NCBI GenBank assembly: GCA_017455065.1
Contig: JAFTBU010000013.1
Location: 1 to 64,000, forward strand
DNA from: Bacteroidales bacterium
GTDB lineage: Bacteria; Bacteroidota; Bacteroidia; Bacteroidales; UBA932
Direction: 5' to 3'
DNA length: 64,000 nt
Position 1 is the stretch's first letter; each line of letters starts with the position of its first letter. Shown one piece after another: positions 47,394 through 55,804 of this stretch. The notes under the pieces are model-generated. The model saw only the letters and a list, made by a program, of their open reading frames with translations. It was not told where the DNA came from and did no database searches. The translations under genes and the position numbers were made by a program.

Positions 47394-47999
47394 CTATTCG
47401 CCAAACAGGAGCTTACGTGTGACGGGGCGTATGTACTCTGCGATGAGAGCGTTGAAAGTCTCGTCCGTCAGACTCACGAAATAGGCGCCGTCCTTGGGGC
47501 CGATGTTGAAACCTCCGGCGATCTTCTTGGAGAAGCTGCCTTCGACCTTGGAGCCGAACTGCTTGGCGAATTCACCTTTGAGCCAGGGCTCGAGCTCGGC
47601 CTGCAGGGCTGCGGGGAGCACCAGTGAGAGCTCTCCGGCCTGCTCCGAAGTGAATTTCTTCGCTACTTCAGTGATGATGGATTTCAAGAAATCAGGCTCC
47701 TTGCAGGCAGATTTCACCTGGTCGGATGAAAGCTTGGCGACCACCAGGTTTTCGATATCCTTCTTGGTGGCCTGGAGGCACTGCTCAGAGGCCATGCGCA
47801 CATCGGATGCTGCCTTGGCCTTGATGCCTTCGGCTTCCTGGGTGGCTTTTTCAACAATGGACTTGGCCTGGGCCTGGGCGTCTGCAATGATTCGCTGCGC
47901 GTCTTTCTTGGCCTGGGCGAGAATGGTTTCGCCCTCTGCCTTTCCCTTGGACAGACCTTCGTTGTATAGACGGTCGGTCAGTTGCTTGAGTTTATCCAT
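47394..47999 (-). CDS. V-type ATP synthase subunit E (peripheral stalk)
   Basis: The 201-residue protein has a long N-terminal helix rich in Ala, Lys, Glu and Gln (residues about 15-100, e.g. ILAQAKKDAQRIIADAQAQAK) and a globular C-terminal domain, the layout of the peripheral-stalk subunit E. It is the first gene of the atp operon (E, DUF2764, A, B, D, I, K). No subunit F or G gene is seen. Confidence 0.93.
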   Translation of the reverse strand: MDKLKQLTDRLYNEGLSKGKAEGETILAQAKKDAQRIIADAQAQAKSIVEKATQEAEGIKAKAASDVRMASEQCLQATKKDIENLVVAKLSSDQVKSACKEPDFLKSIITEVAKKFTSEQAGELSLVLPAALQAELEPWLKGEFAKQFGSKVEGSFSKKIAGGFNIGPKDGAYFVSLTDETFNALIAEYIRPVTRKLLFGE

Positions 48000-48043
48000 T
48001 ATGATGGGTTTTATTGGTTATCAGTCGGGTTTCCTAAATCAAT

Positions 48044-48051
48044 CAAATATA
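48044..48051 (-). promoter_or_regulatory. Promoter -7 box for the V-ATPase operon
   Basis: The minus strand reads TATATTTG, an exact TAnnTTTG match 44 bases upstream of the subunit E ATG. It is back to back with the box at 48094. Confidence 0.55.
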
Positions 48052-48093
48052 ATAAAAAAATCTCTGATTATCCATCGGGCGGGCAATTATTGC

Positions 48094-48101
48094 TATTTTT
48101 G
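48094..48101 (+). promoter_or_regulatory. Promoter -7 box for the THUMP-like methyltransferase gene
   Basis: TATTTTTG matches TAnnTTTG exactly, 27 bases before the ATG at 48129. Confidence 0.55.
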
Positions 48102-48128
48102 CAGTACAATAACACGCGTCCCTGTCAC

Positions 48129-49295
48129 ATGTCCGCGCCTGTTTCATTCGCCCAGATGCTTTCCACGCTGGAAAGCGACACCCTCTCGAGACTCACCGCC
48201 AAGGTCCCCGAGTGGGCGGGTGTCCAGGGCCTTTCGGTGCCGGACAGGCTCTGCGCCGAGCAATGCAGCGGCAGCGCGGCCGCCCGGTACAAGGCTTCCG
48301 TGGCGCACTCCGCTGCCGGGGCGGCCGCCTGCACTCCCTCCCTTTCGATAGCCGACCTCACCGGAGGCCTCGGGGTGGACAGCTGGGCGTTTTCCCGCTG
48401 TTTCGACAGGGTGCTGTACAATGAGATGAATCCCCGCCTGTGCGAAGCCGTACGTGCCAATTTCGCCCTCCTGGGCGTCTCCAATGCACAGTTCAGCTGC
48501 CAGGAACTGACCCCCGCCAGCCTTCCCTCCGTGCTCGGGGACTTCCGGCCGGATGTGATCTACCTCGACCCGGCCCGCCGCGCCGCCTCCGGCCGCAAAG
48601 TCTTCCTGCTGGAGGACTGCTCGCCTGACATATTGTCCCTGCAGGAGGCCCTGCTGGAAGCTGCGCCGGTGCTCCTGGTCAAAGTCTCCCCGATGGCTGA
48701 CATCACCATGCTTTCGCGCCGTCTGGGCCCCTGCCTGCAGGAAATCCATGTGGTGGGGAGCGGGGGAGAGTGCAAGGAACTGCTGTGCCTGCTGCGCCGC
48801 GGCGCCCCGGCGGGAGAGCTCAGGTTAATCCTGAGGGAAGGGGAATGGGGAGAGGGATTCACCCTCTCCGAGGCAAGGGACGCCGCCCCCGCCTTCACCC
48901 CGGCTCAGGCACTTTCTTCGGGCTGGATCTTCGAGCCTTCGGCGACACTTCTCAAAAGCGGCGGCGCCGACCTCCTCTGCTCCCGCGCCGGGCTCACCAA
49001 ACTTGCCCCGTTTACCCATCTCTGGCACGCCCAAAGCCCCTCCGAGACCCTTCCCTGCGGCAAATGGCGCCGTATAGCCGAGGTGCTGCCATTTTCCGGA
49101 GCGGCCCTGGGGCAGGTCGCCGCGAAATACCCCCGCAGCGAGGTGCTCGCCCGCAACCTCACGCCTTCCGGCCGGGGAACCGTCGACACCCGGCAGCTCC
49201 GCTCCCGGCTCGGAGTCGCCTCAGGGACCGACGCATACATAATAGGCTGCACATCCCTGGAGGGCGGCAGCCTGATTATAATATGCGAATTCTGA
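48129..49295 (+). CDS. Class I SAM-dependent methyltransferase with THUMP-like C-terminus
   Basis: The protein of about 388 residues has a Rossmann methyltransferase core: ADLTGGLGVDSWAF near residues 77-90 as the SAM-binding loop, YNEMNPRLCEA after it, and YLDPARRA near 144 as the catalytic-loop region. The C-terminal part (after about 300), with ILPFSG-like and RNLT patterns, resembles the THUMP-like domain of Bacteroidota proteins. An RNA substrate is likely but not shown. It is transcribed between two minus-strand bioenergetic operons and ends 4 bases from the decarboxylase beta-subunit stop. Confidence 0.85.
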   Translation: MSAPVSFAQMLSTLESDTLSRLTAKVPEWAGVQGLSVPDRLCAEQCSGSAAARYKASVAHSAAGAAACTPSLSIADLTGGLGVDSWAFSRCFDRVLYNEMNPRLCEAVRANFALLGVSNAQFSCQELTPASLPSVLGDFRPDVIYLDPARRAASGRKVFLLEDCSPDILSLQEALLEAAPVLLVKVSPMADITMLSRRLGPCLQEIHVVGSGGECKELLCLLRRGAPAGELRLILREGEWGEGFTLSEARDAAPAFTPAQALSSGWIFEPSATLLKSGGADLLCSRAGLTKLAPFTHLWHAQSPSETLPCGKWRRIAEVLPFSGAALGQVAAKYPRSEVLARNLTPSGRGTVDTRQLRSRLGVASGTDAYIIGCTSLEGGSLIIICEF

Positions 49296-49299
49296 ATCT

Positions 49300-50460
49300 C
49301 TAGCCGAGGAATCCCAGGAGGATACCCGCAGCCACTGCGGAACCGATCACACCGGCCACATTGGGTGCCATGGCGTGCATCAGCAGGTGGTTTTCGGGAT
49401 CGGCTTCCAGACCTACGGTCTCGGAAACACGGGCCGAGTCAGGCACTGCGGACACACCGGCGTTGCCGATGAGAGGATTGATCTTGTGACCCTCGGGGCT
49501 GAGGACGTTCATCAGCTTGGCGAAGAGCACACCGCAGGAAGTGGCGATCACGAAGGAGAGGAGTCCGAGGCCGAAGATCAGCACTGACCTTCCGGACAGG
49601 AACACGTCAGCCTGGGTGGAAGCACCCACGGTGAGACCGATCAGGGTGGTCACCACATCGATGAGCGGACCGCTGGCAGTAGCAGCGAGCCTTTTGGTCA
49701 CACCGGACTCCTTCAGCAGGTTGCCGAAGAACAGCATGCCGAGCAGGGGAAGACCCGAGGGCACGATGAATGCGGTGCAGATGAAACCGACGATGGGGAA
49801 GATGATCTTTTCGGTCTGGGAAACGGTACGGGGCCTGGCCATGCGGATGACCCTCTCTTTCTTGGTGGTGAGCAGGAGCATGATAGGCTTCTGGATCACC
49901 GGCACGAGGGCCATGTAGGAGTAGGCCGACACGGCGATGGCACCCATCAGTTCGGGAGCCAGCTGAGAGCTCAGGAAAATGGCGGTAGGACCGTCGGCAC
50001 CACCGATGATACCGATGGCACCGGCCTCATTGGGAGTGAATCCCATGGTCAAGGAGAGCAGGTAGGCACCGAAGATACCCATCTGCGCAGCGGCGCCGAT
50101 GAGCACCAGCCTGGGCTGCGAGATCAGTGCCGAGAAGTCCGTCATGGCTCCGATGCCCAGGAATATCAATGGCGGGTACCAGCCGTTCTTCACACCATGG
50201 TAGAGGATGTTCAGAACGGAACCCTGCTCATAGATACTCACTTTCAGTCCGAGGCCTGTCTCCGGGTTGATGAACATGGGGATGTTGCCGATGATCATTC
50301 CGAAGCCGATCGGAACGAGCAGCAGCGGCTCCCAATGCTTGACGATACCCAAGGTTATGAAGACCAGACCTATGAGTATCATCACCAGATGCTGCCAGGT
50401 GCAGTTCGCGAAGCCCGTGAACTGCCAGAATTGCTGGAGACTGTTGATTATATTGTCCAT
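49300..50460 (-). CDS. Sodium-pumping decarboxylase beta subunit
   Basis: The 386-residue membrane protein matches OadB/MmdB/GcdB, which couples decarboxylation of carboxybiotin to export of Na+. It has about ten membrane segments, the conserved GGADGPTAIF near residues 152-161, where the Asp and surrounding residues bind Na+, and a late MNVLSPEGHKINPLIGNAGVSA stretch matching the second conserved region. It is the last gene of the mmdA-oadG-carrier-oadB operon. Confidence 0.95.
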   Translation of the reverse strand: MDNIINSLQQFWQFTGFANCTWQHLVMILIGLVFITLGIVKHWEPLLLVPIGFGMIIGNIPMFINPETGLGLKVSIYEQGSVLNILYHGVKNGWYPPLIFLGIGAMTDFSALISQPRLVLIGAAAQMGIFGAYLLSLTMGFTPNEAGAIGIIGGADGPTAIFLSSQLAPELMGAIAVSAYSYMALVPVIQKPIMLLLTTKKERVIRMARPRTVSQTEKIIFPIVGFICTAFIVPSGLPLLGMLFFGNLLKESGVTKRLAATASGPLIDVVTTLIGLTVGASTQADVFLSGRSVLIFGLGLLSFVIATSCGVLFAKLMNVLSPEGHKINPLIGNAGVSAVPDSARVSETVGLEADPENHLLMHAMAPNVAGVIGSAVAAGILLGFLG

Positions 50461-50470
50461 GCCAGAGAAC

Positions 50471-50905
50471 TTATGCTATGGATGCGACCTTCGCTCCTTC
50501 CAGGACTGAATCTCCCTTGCCTACGTAAATGCCGGTGACAGTTCCGTCCACGGGGGACTGGATCTCGTTCTCCATCTTCATGGCCTCGAGGACCACCAGT
50601 TTCTGTCCGCGCTTGACGGCCTGGCCTTCCTTCACGCACACGTCCACGATGACTCCGGGAAGGGGAGACTTGACCTCCTTGCCGGCGCCGGAAGCTGCAG
50701 GGGCGGCCGCGGGTGCGGCGGCGGGGGCAGCTGCTGCGGCGGGTGCTGCGGCTGCGGGAGCCGGAGCGGGAGCCGCTGCGGGGGCGTTCTCGAGTTCAAC
50801 ATTGTAGCTGACACCGTTCACGGTGACATCGGCCATCTTGCCTTCTATGCCATTAACGGAAACATTGTACTCCTTTCCGTTGATCTTGAATTTATATTCG
50901 CTCAT
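50471..50905 (-). CDS. Biotin carboxyl carrier protein of the decarboxylase
   Basis: The 144-residue carrier ends in a biotinyl domain with the modification motif EAMKMEN, the target lysine being residue 110. An Ala/Pro-rich flexible linker (residues about 41-72) joins it to a small N-terminal domain. The linker is coded by a CGG/GCG-rich, slippage-prone tract. It overlaps the oadG-like gene by 4 bases. BirA at 10.9 kb is the likely modifying enzyme. Confidence 0.95.
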   Translation of the reverse strand: MSEYKFKINGKEYNVSVNGIEGKMADVTVNGVSYNVELENAPAAAPAPAPAAAAPAAAAAPAAAPAAAPAASGAGKEVKSPLPGVIVDVCVKEGQAVKRGQKLVVLEAMKMENEIQSPVDGTVTGIYVGKGDSVLEGAKVASIA

Positions 50906-51315
50906 TTTACTGGTGTTTTTCTGAAGTTATTTTTCTGCGCCCAGGCTGCAGGGCCGCGCTTGATAGTGATGATGCCGGGCTCGACATCGTGGATGCTTCC
51001 GCTCAGGTAGAGGTGCAGGGCGGTGGCGATGGCCACTTCGACCTCGCTGCCGCTCTCGGCCTCCAATGCCATCGCGATGGCTGCCGCCACCTCCGCTTCA
51101 TCCCCCGCTGCGCCCTTGACCTGCTTGGGGGCCTTGGGCTTGCGCTCCTTCTTGTATTTGCCGGTGAAGATATTGCCGGTGAAGGTGTAGATGAAGTACA
51201 GGATTACGAGGGCCGTGAAGACCGTAGTCACCGCTATGAGCGAAAGGGTCCAGCCATGGGGATCCGTATCCAGCATCCTCTTGGCGCCTTCCGTCAATTG
51301 AAGTGGTATCATCAT
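50902..51315 (-). CDS. OadG-like gamma/delta subunit
   Basis: The 137-residue protein has one membrane helix (about 27-48) and a charged, alanine-rich cytoplasmic tail, like the OadG/MmdD subunits that hold the carboxyltransferase to the membrane subunit. The start, MMIPLQLTEGAKRML, and overlaps of 4 bases with both neighbours support the assignment more than sequence identity, which is low in this family. Confidence 0.82.
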   Translation of the reverse strand: MMIPLQLTEGAKRMLDTDPHGWTLSLIAVTTVFTALVILYFIYTFTGNIFTGKYKKERKPKAPKQVKGAAGDEAEVAAAIAMALEAESGSEVEVAIATALHLYLSGSIHDVEPGIITIKRGPAAWAQKNNFRKTPVK

Positions 51316-52847
51316 AATGGCAGGTTGTCGTGTTTCTTGGCGGGAATGCCCTGGCGCTTGCCCTCAAGGCTCTCGAAAGCCCTGATCACGCGGAAACGGG
51401 TGTTGCGAGGCTCGATAACATCCTCGATGTAGCCCTTGGAGGCTGCCTGGTAGGGGTTCATGAACAGGTCGTTGTACTCCTTGACTTTCTCAGCCTTGGC
51501 TTCGGGGGTCTCCTTGGCGTAGAGCACATCCACGGCGCCTTCCGCACCCATCACTGCGATGTTGGCGGTGGGCCATGCGTAATTGACGTCGCCGCGGAGC
51601 TGCTTGCAGCTCATCACGATGTGGGCGCCGCCGTAGCTCTTGCGCAGGGTTACGGTCACCTTGGGCACGGTAGCCTCACCGTAGGCGTACAGGAGCTTGG
51701 CTCCGTTGGTGATGATGGCGCCGTACTCCTGCTGGGTGCCGCAGAGGAAACCGGGCACGTCCACGAGGGTCAGCAGAGGGATGTTGAACGCGTCGCAGAA
51801 ACGCACGAAACGGGCGGCCTTGCGGCTGGCGTTGATGTCGAGCACTCCGGCGAGCATGTCGGGCTGGTTGGCCACCACACCTACGCTGCGTCCGTTCAGG
51901 TGGGCGAATCCCACGATGATATTGCGGGCGAAATCCTTGTGCACTTCGAAGAAATCGGCATCGTCCACGATGCTGCGGATCACTCCGTACATGTCATAGG
52001 ATTTGTTGGGATTGTCGGGAATGATTTCGTTCAGGGAGTCGTCCATCCTGTTGACAGGGTCGGCGGTAGGCTTCTCGGGAGCCGTCTCCATGTTGTTCTG
52101 GGGCAGGAAACTCAGGAGTTTCTTGATGGTGGCGATGCCTTCCTGCTCGTTCTCGGCTGCGAAATGGGTCACGCCGCTCTTGGAAGCGTGGACGGAAGCT
52201 CCGCCGAGATCCTCCTGGCTGACCTCCTCGCCGGTGACCTGCTTGACCACCGCGGGACCTGTCAGGAACATGTAGGAAGTGTTCTTCACCATCACGGTGA
52301 AATCCGTGAGGGCGGGGGAGTACACCGCTCCGCCTGCGCAGGGGCCGAAGATGCCGCTGATCTGGGGTACGACGCCGGAGGAAAGGATGTTCCTCTCGAA
52401 AATCTCGCCGTAGCCGGCCAGTGCGTCGATGCCTTCCTGGATGCGGGCGCCGCCGGAATCATTGAGTCCGATGAACGGGGCGCCGTTGGCGGCAGCCATA
52501 TCCATCACCTTGCAGATTTTCTCCGACATGGTCTTGCTCAGGGAGCCGCCGTTGACGGTGAAGTCCTGGGCGAAGAGATAGACGATACGGCCGTCGATGG
52601 TACCGCGTCCTGTCACCACTCCATCTCCGTCGATGTGGCTGGCATCCATGCCGAAGTTTGTGCAGCGGTGGGTGACGAACATGTCGAATTCTTCAAAACT
52701 GCCGGGGTCCAGGAGCGCTTCGATCCTTTCCCTCGCAGTGAGTTTGCCCTTGGCGTGCTGGGTCTCGATCTTCTTCTCACCACCGCCAAGACGCGCCTTT
52801 GCACGGCGCTCTACCAACTCTCTTACTTTTTCTGTCTGTATGCTCAT
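51312..52847 (-). CDS. mmdA: Methylmalonyl-CoA decarboxylase alpha subunit (carboxyltransferase)
   Basis: The 511-residue protein belongs to the acyl-CoA carboxyltransferase family (propionyl-CoA carboxylase beta / MmdA). The ends of both crotonase-like halves are present, with GARIQEG and GAVYSPALTDF in the first half and PGFLCGTQQEYG and MGAEGAVDVLY in the second. The linked carrier, gamma and beta genes make a Na+-pumping methylmalonyl-CoA decarboxylase the best reading, the exit step of the succinate-propionate pathway. Propionyl-CoA carboxylase use is possible but no biotin carboxylase gene is nearby. Confidence 0.9.
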   Translation of the reverse strand: MSIQTEKVRELVERRAKARLGGGEKKIETQHAKGKLTARERIEALLDPGSFEEFDMFVTHRCTNFGMDASHIDGDGVVTGRGTIDGRIVYLFAQDFTVNGGSLSKTMSEKICKVMDMAAANGAPFIGLNDSGGARIQEGIDALAGYGEIFERNILSSGVVPQISGIFGPCAGGAVYSPALTDFTVMVKNTSYMFLTGPAVVKQVTGEEVSQEDLGGASVHASKSGVTHFAAENEQEGIATIKKLLSFLPQNNMETAPEKPTADPVNRMDDSLNEIIPDNPNKSYDMYGVIRSIVDDADFFEVHKDFARNIIVGFAHLNGRSVGVVANQPDMLAGVLDINASRKAARFVRFCDAFNIPLLTLVDVPGFLCGTQQEYGAIITNGAKLLYAYGEATVPKVTVTLRKSYGGAHIVMSCKQLRGDVNYAWPTANIAVMGAEGAVDVLYAKETPEAKAEKVKEYNDLFMNPYQAASKGYIEDVIEPRNTRFRVIRAFESLEGKRQGIPAKKHDNLPL

Positions 52848-52894
52848 TTATGTATTATGTGATATTTGGCTGACAAATCATTCTACACAATCTA

Positions 52895-52902
52895 CAAAGA
52901 TA
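52895..52902 (-). promoter_or_regulatory. Promoter -7 box for the decarboxylase operon
   Basis: The minus strand reads TATCTTTG, an exact TAnnTTTG match 47 bases upstream of the mmdA ATG, in the gap after the DUF4301 gene. Confidence 0.55.
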
Positions 52903-52920
52903 ATCTAAAATCTCAAAATA

Positions 52921-54411
52921 TCAAATCTGGTGCGCCGGACGCAGCAAATCCAGTACGACTTTCACCGGATTGAAGGTCTCCAGCGGCACTTCCACGAACA
53001 GAGTGTTCCAGTCGCTCATCGATCCGTTCCACAGACCGGGCAGCTCGAGGGCCTTGAGCTCGCGGCCCTGGTAGCTCTTGGAACTGATCAGGCCGGTGTC
53101 CTCATCGACATACTCCAGCAGATTGAATTTGGTGCCGTCGTGGCGGCGCAGGCAGCAGACTATGTCCACGGGGTTGAAGTGGGTGGCAGCCTTGAGGGCG
53201 GCTACGGCCTCGGGGTCGTCGGGATTGATCTGGGCACCCTCAAGGATCTGCAGGGAAGTGGCGCCGTCCTTCTCACGGATGATGAAGGGGCCTCCTCCGG
53301 GTTCGCCCTGGTTGCGCACCATGCCGCAGACGCGGATCGGGCGGTCCAGCTTGGCGCGTAGCATCTCGGCGCGGTCGCGGCTGTCCTTGGGTTCGGGCAG
53401 CTCGATGCAGAGCTCGTCATGCAGGAAATCCTCGATCTCGTTGCAGAGCTCCTGGCACTCCGGCGTGGCGAAAGGATCGTCCAGGTTCATCACGGCACCG
53501 GGGACGAAGGAAAGGTCGGACATCTCCTTGCGTATCTGCGTGAGCTGGTCCAGCGCGTAGATGTAGCCGTGGATGCGGTCGCGCAGTTCCAGCGCCCGGC
53601 CCATCAGGACCTTCTTCCAGCGGTAGGTCACGGGCTGCATGCGCTCCACGCAGACGTTGTCGATGTTCTTGATGGAGACGAGCTCCTCCTCTACGGCGTT
53701 GAGATTGTGGATCAGGGCGCCGTGGCCGGCGGGACGGAAGAGCATCTGCCCGTCGTCGGTGAGGAAGGGCTTGTTGTCCTTGTCCACAGCTACGGTGTTG
53801 GTGGATTTGTCCTGATAGCAGAAAGTGATGTCGTAGCGCACTCCGTAGCGCTTTTCGTATTTTTCCTTGACCTCTGCGAGGGCGGCCTCGAACAGGGGCC
53901 TGTGCTCCTCGGAGATGGTGAAGATGATGCGGACCGAACCGTCGGGATTGCGCATGTATTCCTGGGCCTCCACCAGGTGCTCGGCGAATGCGGTGCGCGT
54001 CTCACCGGGGTAGCGGTGGAATTTCAGCACTCCCTTGGGCTTGTTGCCATAGCCCAGGCCGCTGTCGAGCAGCAGCTCCTCCGCGACGTTTCCGCCGGGT
54101 TTGAACACTTCGGGATCGTAGAAGGCGAATTTTTCAATCTCGGCGGCGAGCTTCTTCACCGCGTCGTTGGGTTCTTTCATGCCGGCAAATATGTCCTTGA
54201 ACATGCGGGTGGCGGCGCCGGAGGCGGGGACGAACTTGCAGCGGCCCTGCGTGGTGGCGCTGTCAGCGTATTCGCACGCCTGCTTCTGCTGCTCTTCGGT
54301 GAGTACCTCGATGCCGTGTCCGGGAGTGGCGGGAGCCTCTATCTTCATCCACGGGAAGCCTTTCTTGAACCTTTCGATCTCTTTTGCGACCTTGATTTCC
54401 TTGTTGTCCAT
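52921..54411 (-). CDS. DUF4301 family protein
   Basis: The 496-residue protein belongs to DUF4301, a Bacteroidota family of unknown function. Residues about 59-72 (KFVPASGAATRMFKD) and a later KPKGVLKFH segment recall the sugar-nucleotidyltransferase pattern of a glycine-rich loop followed by a KP motif, so a nucleotide-sugar role is conceivable but unproven. There is no signal peptide, so it is cytoplasmic. It is the last gene of a recF-DUF721-pdxB-DUF4301 run; 28 bases separate it from pdxB. Confidence 0.82.
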   Translation of the reverse strand: MDNKEIKVAKEIERFKKGFPWMKIEAPATPGHGIEVLTEEQQKQACEYADSATTQGRCKFVPASGAATRMFKDIFAGMKEPNDAVKKLAAEIEKFAFYDPEVFKPGGNVAEELLLDSGLGYGNKPKGVLKFHRYPGETRTAFAEHLVEAQEYMRNPDGSVRIIFTISEEHRPLFEAALAEVKEKYEKRYGVRYDITFCYQDKSTNTVAVDKDNKPFLTDDGQMLFRPAGHGALIHNLNAVEEELVSIKNIDNVCVERMQPVTYRWKKVLMGRALELRDRIHGYIYALDQLTQIRKEMSDLSFVPGAVMNLDDPFATPECQELCNEIEDFLHDELCIELPEPKDSRDRAEMLRAKLDRPIRVCGMVRNQGEPGGGPFIIREKDGATSLQILEGAQINPDDPEAVAALKAATHFNPVDIVCCLRRHDGTKFNLLEYVDEDTGLISSKSYQGRELKALELPGLWNGSMSDWNTLFVEVPLETFNPVKVVLDLLRPAHQI

Positions 54412-54439
54412 AAGTTTCAGTGTTATTGATTATTGTGAG

Positions 54440-55474
54440 TTATTCCAATACGAATTCCCTGCGGTAGCTGTACCTGCCCCTGAGCTCGACGAACCTCTCC
54501 GGATTGGTCCTGAAGATGAAATCGTCGGTGAAAATGGGATAGGTGTACTGTATCAGCGCCGTGATCTCGCCCTGGGTCTTGCCGCTGAGGTCCAGCCGGA
54601 CCGGGTCCCTGACCTCCACTTCGCCCACCGGGAAGAAATTGGCCAGCCCGTCTATGCCGAAATTGCGCGCTATCGCCCTGACCGCCAGGCGGGTGCTGAG
54701 CATCTTGCCCTGGTACGAATAGCCTGAGATATGGGGCGTGGCGATGTCTGCGACGCTCATCAGATGCAGGTTGATGTCGGGCTCGTGGCTCCAGGCGTCG
54801 ATGATGATGGGACCGAGCTTCCTTGAGGCCTCGATAAGGTCGTCTTCGTTGACCAGGTCCCCCTTGGCGGTGTTTATGAAGATCGCGCCCGGCTTCATCT
54901 TGGCAAAGAACGACGCGTCCGCCATGTGGAAAGTGTTCTCGTTGACCGGCAGGTGCAGGGTCACGATGTCGCACTGGGGCAGCAGCTCGTCCAGCTCCCA
55001 GAAAGTCTCCTGGCTCTCTATCTTGCTCCTCGGGGGGTCGTAGAGCATGGTCTTGAATCCCAGTTTCTGCGCCGCCCAGGCCACCCTCGAGCCGGTGTGG
55101 CCCACTCCCAGTATCCCGAACACGGCGTCCTTGAGGGAGCGGCTGCGGCGGGAGGCGGAAGCGTAGAGGGAAGAGAGGACGTAGTTCATCACGGCCCCGC
55201 TCACGGAGCCGCTGGCGTTCTCAACCTTTATGTGGTTGCGCTCGCAGAAGGGTATGTCGATGTTGTTGACACCTATCGAGGTGGTGGCTATCATCTTGAC
55301 CGCGCTGCCGCTGAGCATGTCCTCGTCGCAGCGGGTCCTGGTGCGGATGATCAGGGCGTCCGCGTCCGCCAGATCGTCATGGCATATGGCTTCTCCCTCC
55401 CTGTACACCACTTCGGCGTAGGGCTCGAACACTCCTTTTATAAAGGGTATGGCATTGTCTATGACGATCTTCAT
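54440..55474 (-). CDS. pdxB: 4-phosphoerythronate dehydrogenase
   Basis: The protein of about 344 residues is a D-2-hydroxyacid dehydrogenase of the PdxB type, acting early in DXP-dependent vitamin B6 synthesis. Start MKIVIDNAIPFIKGVFEPYA is diagnostic, and the NAD-binding GxGxxG is GILGVGHTGS near residue 120, with catalytic Arg, Glu and His in the expected places (HEPDIN near 255). The ATG at 55474 lies inside the DUF721 stop (ATGA). A longer reading adds 11 residues without support. Confidence 0.94.
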   Translation of the reverse strand: MKIVIDNAIPFIKGVFEPYAEVVYREGEAICHDDLADADALIIRTRTRCDEDMLSGSAVKMIATTSIGVNNIDIPFCERNHIKVENASGSVSGAVMNYVLSSLYASASRRSRSLKDAVFGILGVGHTGSRVAWAAQKLGFKTMLYDPPRSKIESQETFWELDELLPQCDIVTLHLPVNENTFHMADASFFAKMKPGAIFINTAKGDLVNEDDLIEASRKLGPIIIDAWSHEPDINLHLMSVADIATPHISGYSYQGKMLSTRLAVRAIARNFGIDGLANFFPVGEVEVRDPVRLDLSGKTQGEITALIQYTYPIFTDDFIFRTNPERFVELRGRYSYRREFVLE

Positions 55475-55803
55475 TTGAGTATAAGTTCTTTGACCGGAGC
55501 CTTCCATTCTCCCTCCGAAGTGTACAACTCGTCCTCGCGCAGCAGGGCGTTGACCTTCTCCACCAGCAGGGCCTTCTGGAAATACAGCTGGCTCCGGATT
55601 ACGGAGGAATTGACGGTGATATACAGCTTCCCGTCCCTGAAATAGCGCTTCAGGGTGTACGGGCCCGCCCCGGAAGCCTCGTCCCAGGCGCGGAATATGC
55701 GTTGGTTGTTCAGGGGGGCGCCCAGGCGTGTCTGCTTCAGATACATCCTGATCAGCTCCGACATCGGAATCGCGGTTTTCCTGGCCACCCTGCTCTTTTC
55801 CAT
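55471..55803 (-). CDS. DUF721 (DciA-like) protein
   Basis: The 110-residue protein matches DUF721, related to DciA, the ancestral helicase loader/operator that replaces DnaC or DnaI in many bacteria. It shows the family's basic KH-like fold pattern with IFRAWDEASG, an SYYR-like KRYFRDGKLYITVNSSVIRSQL core and a C-terminal tail. Its position 1 base after recF supports a replication link. Confidence 0.88.
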   Translation of the reverse strand: MEKSRVARKTAIPMSELIRMYLKQTRLGAPLNNQRIFRAWDEASGAGPYTLKRYFRDGKLYITVNSSVIRSQLYFQKALLVEKVNALLREDELYTSEGEWKAPVKELILK

Positions 55804-55804
55804 A

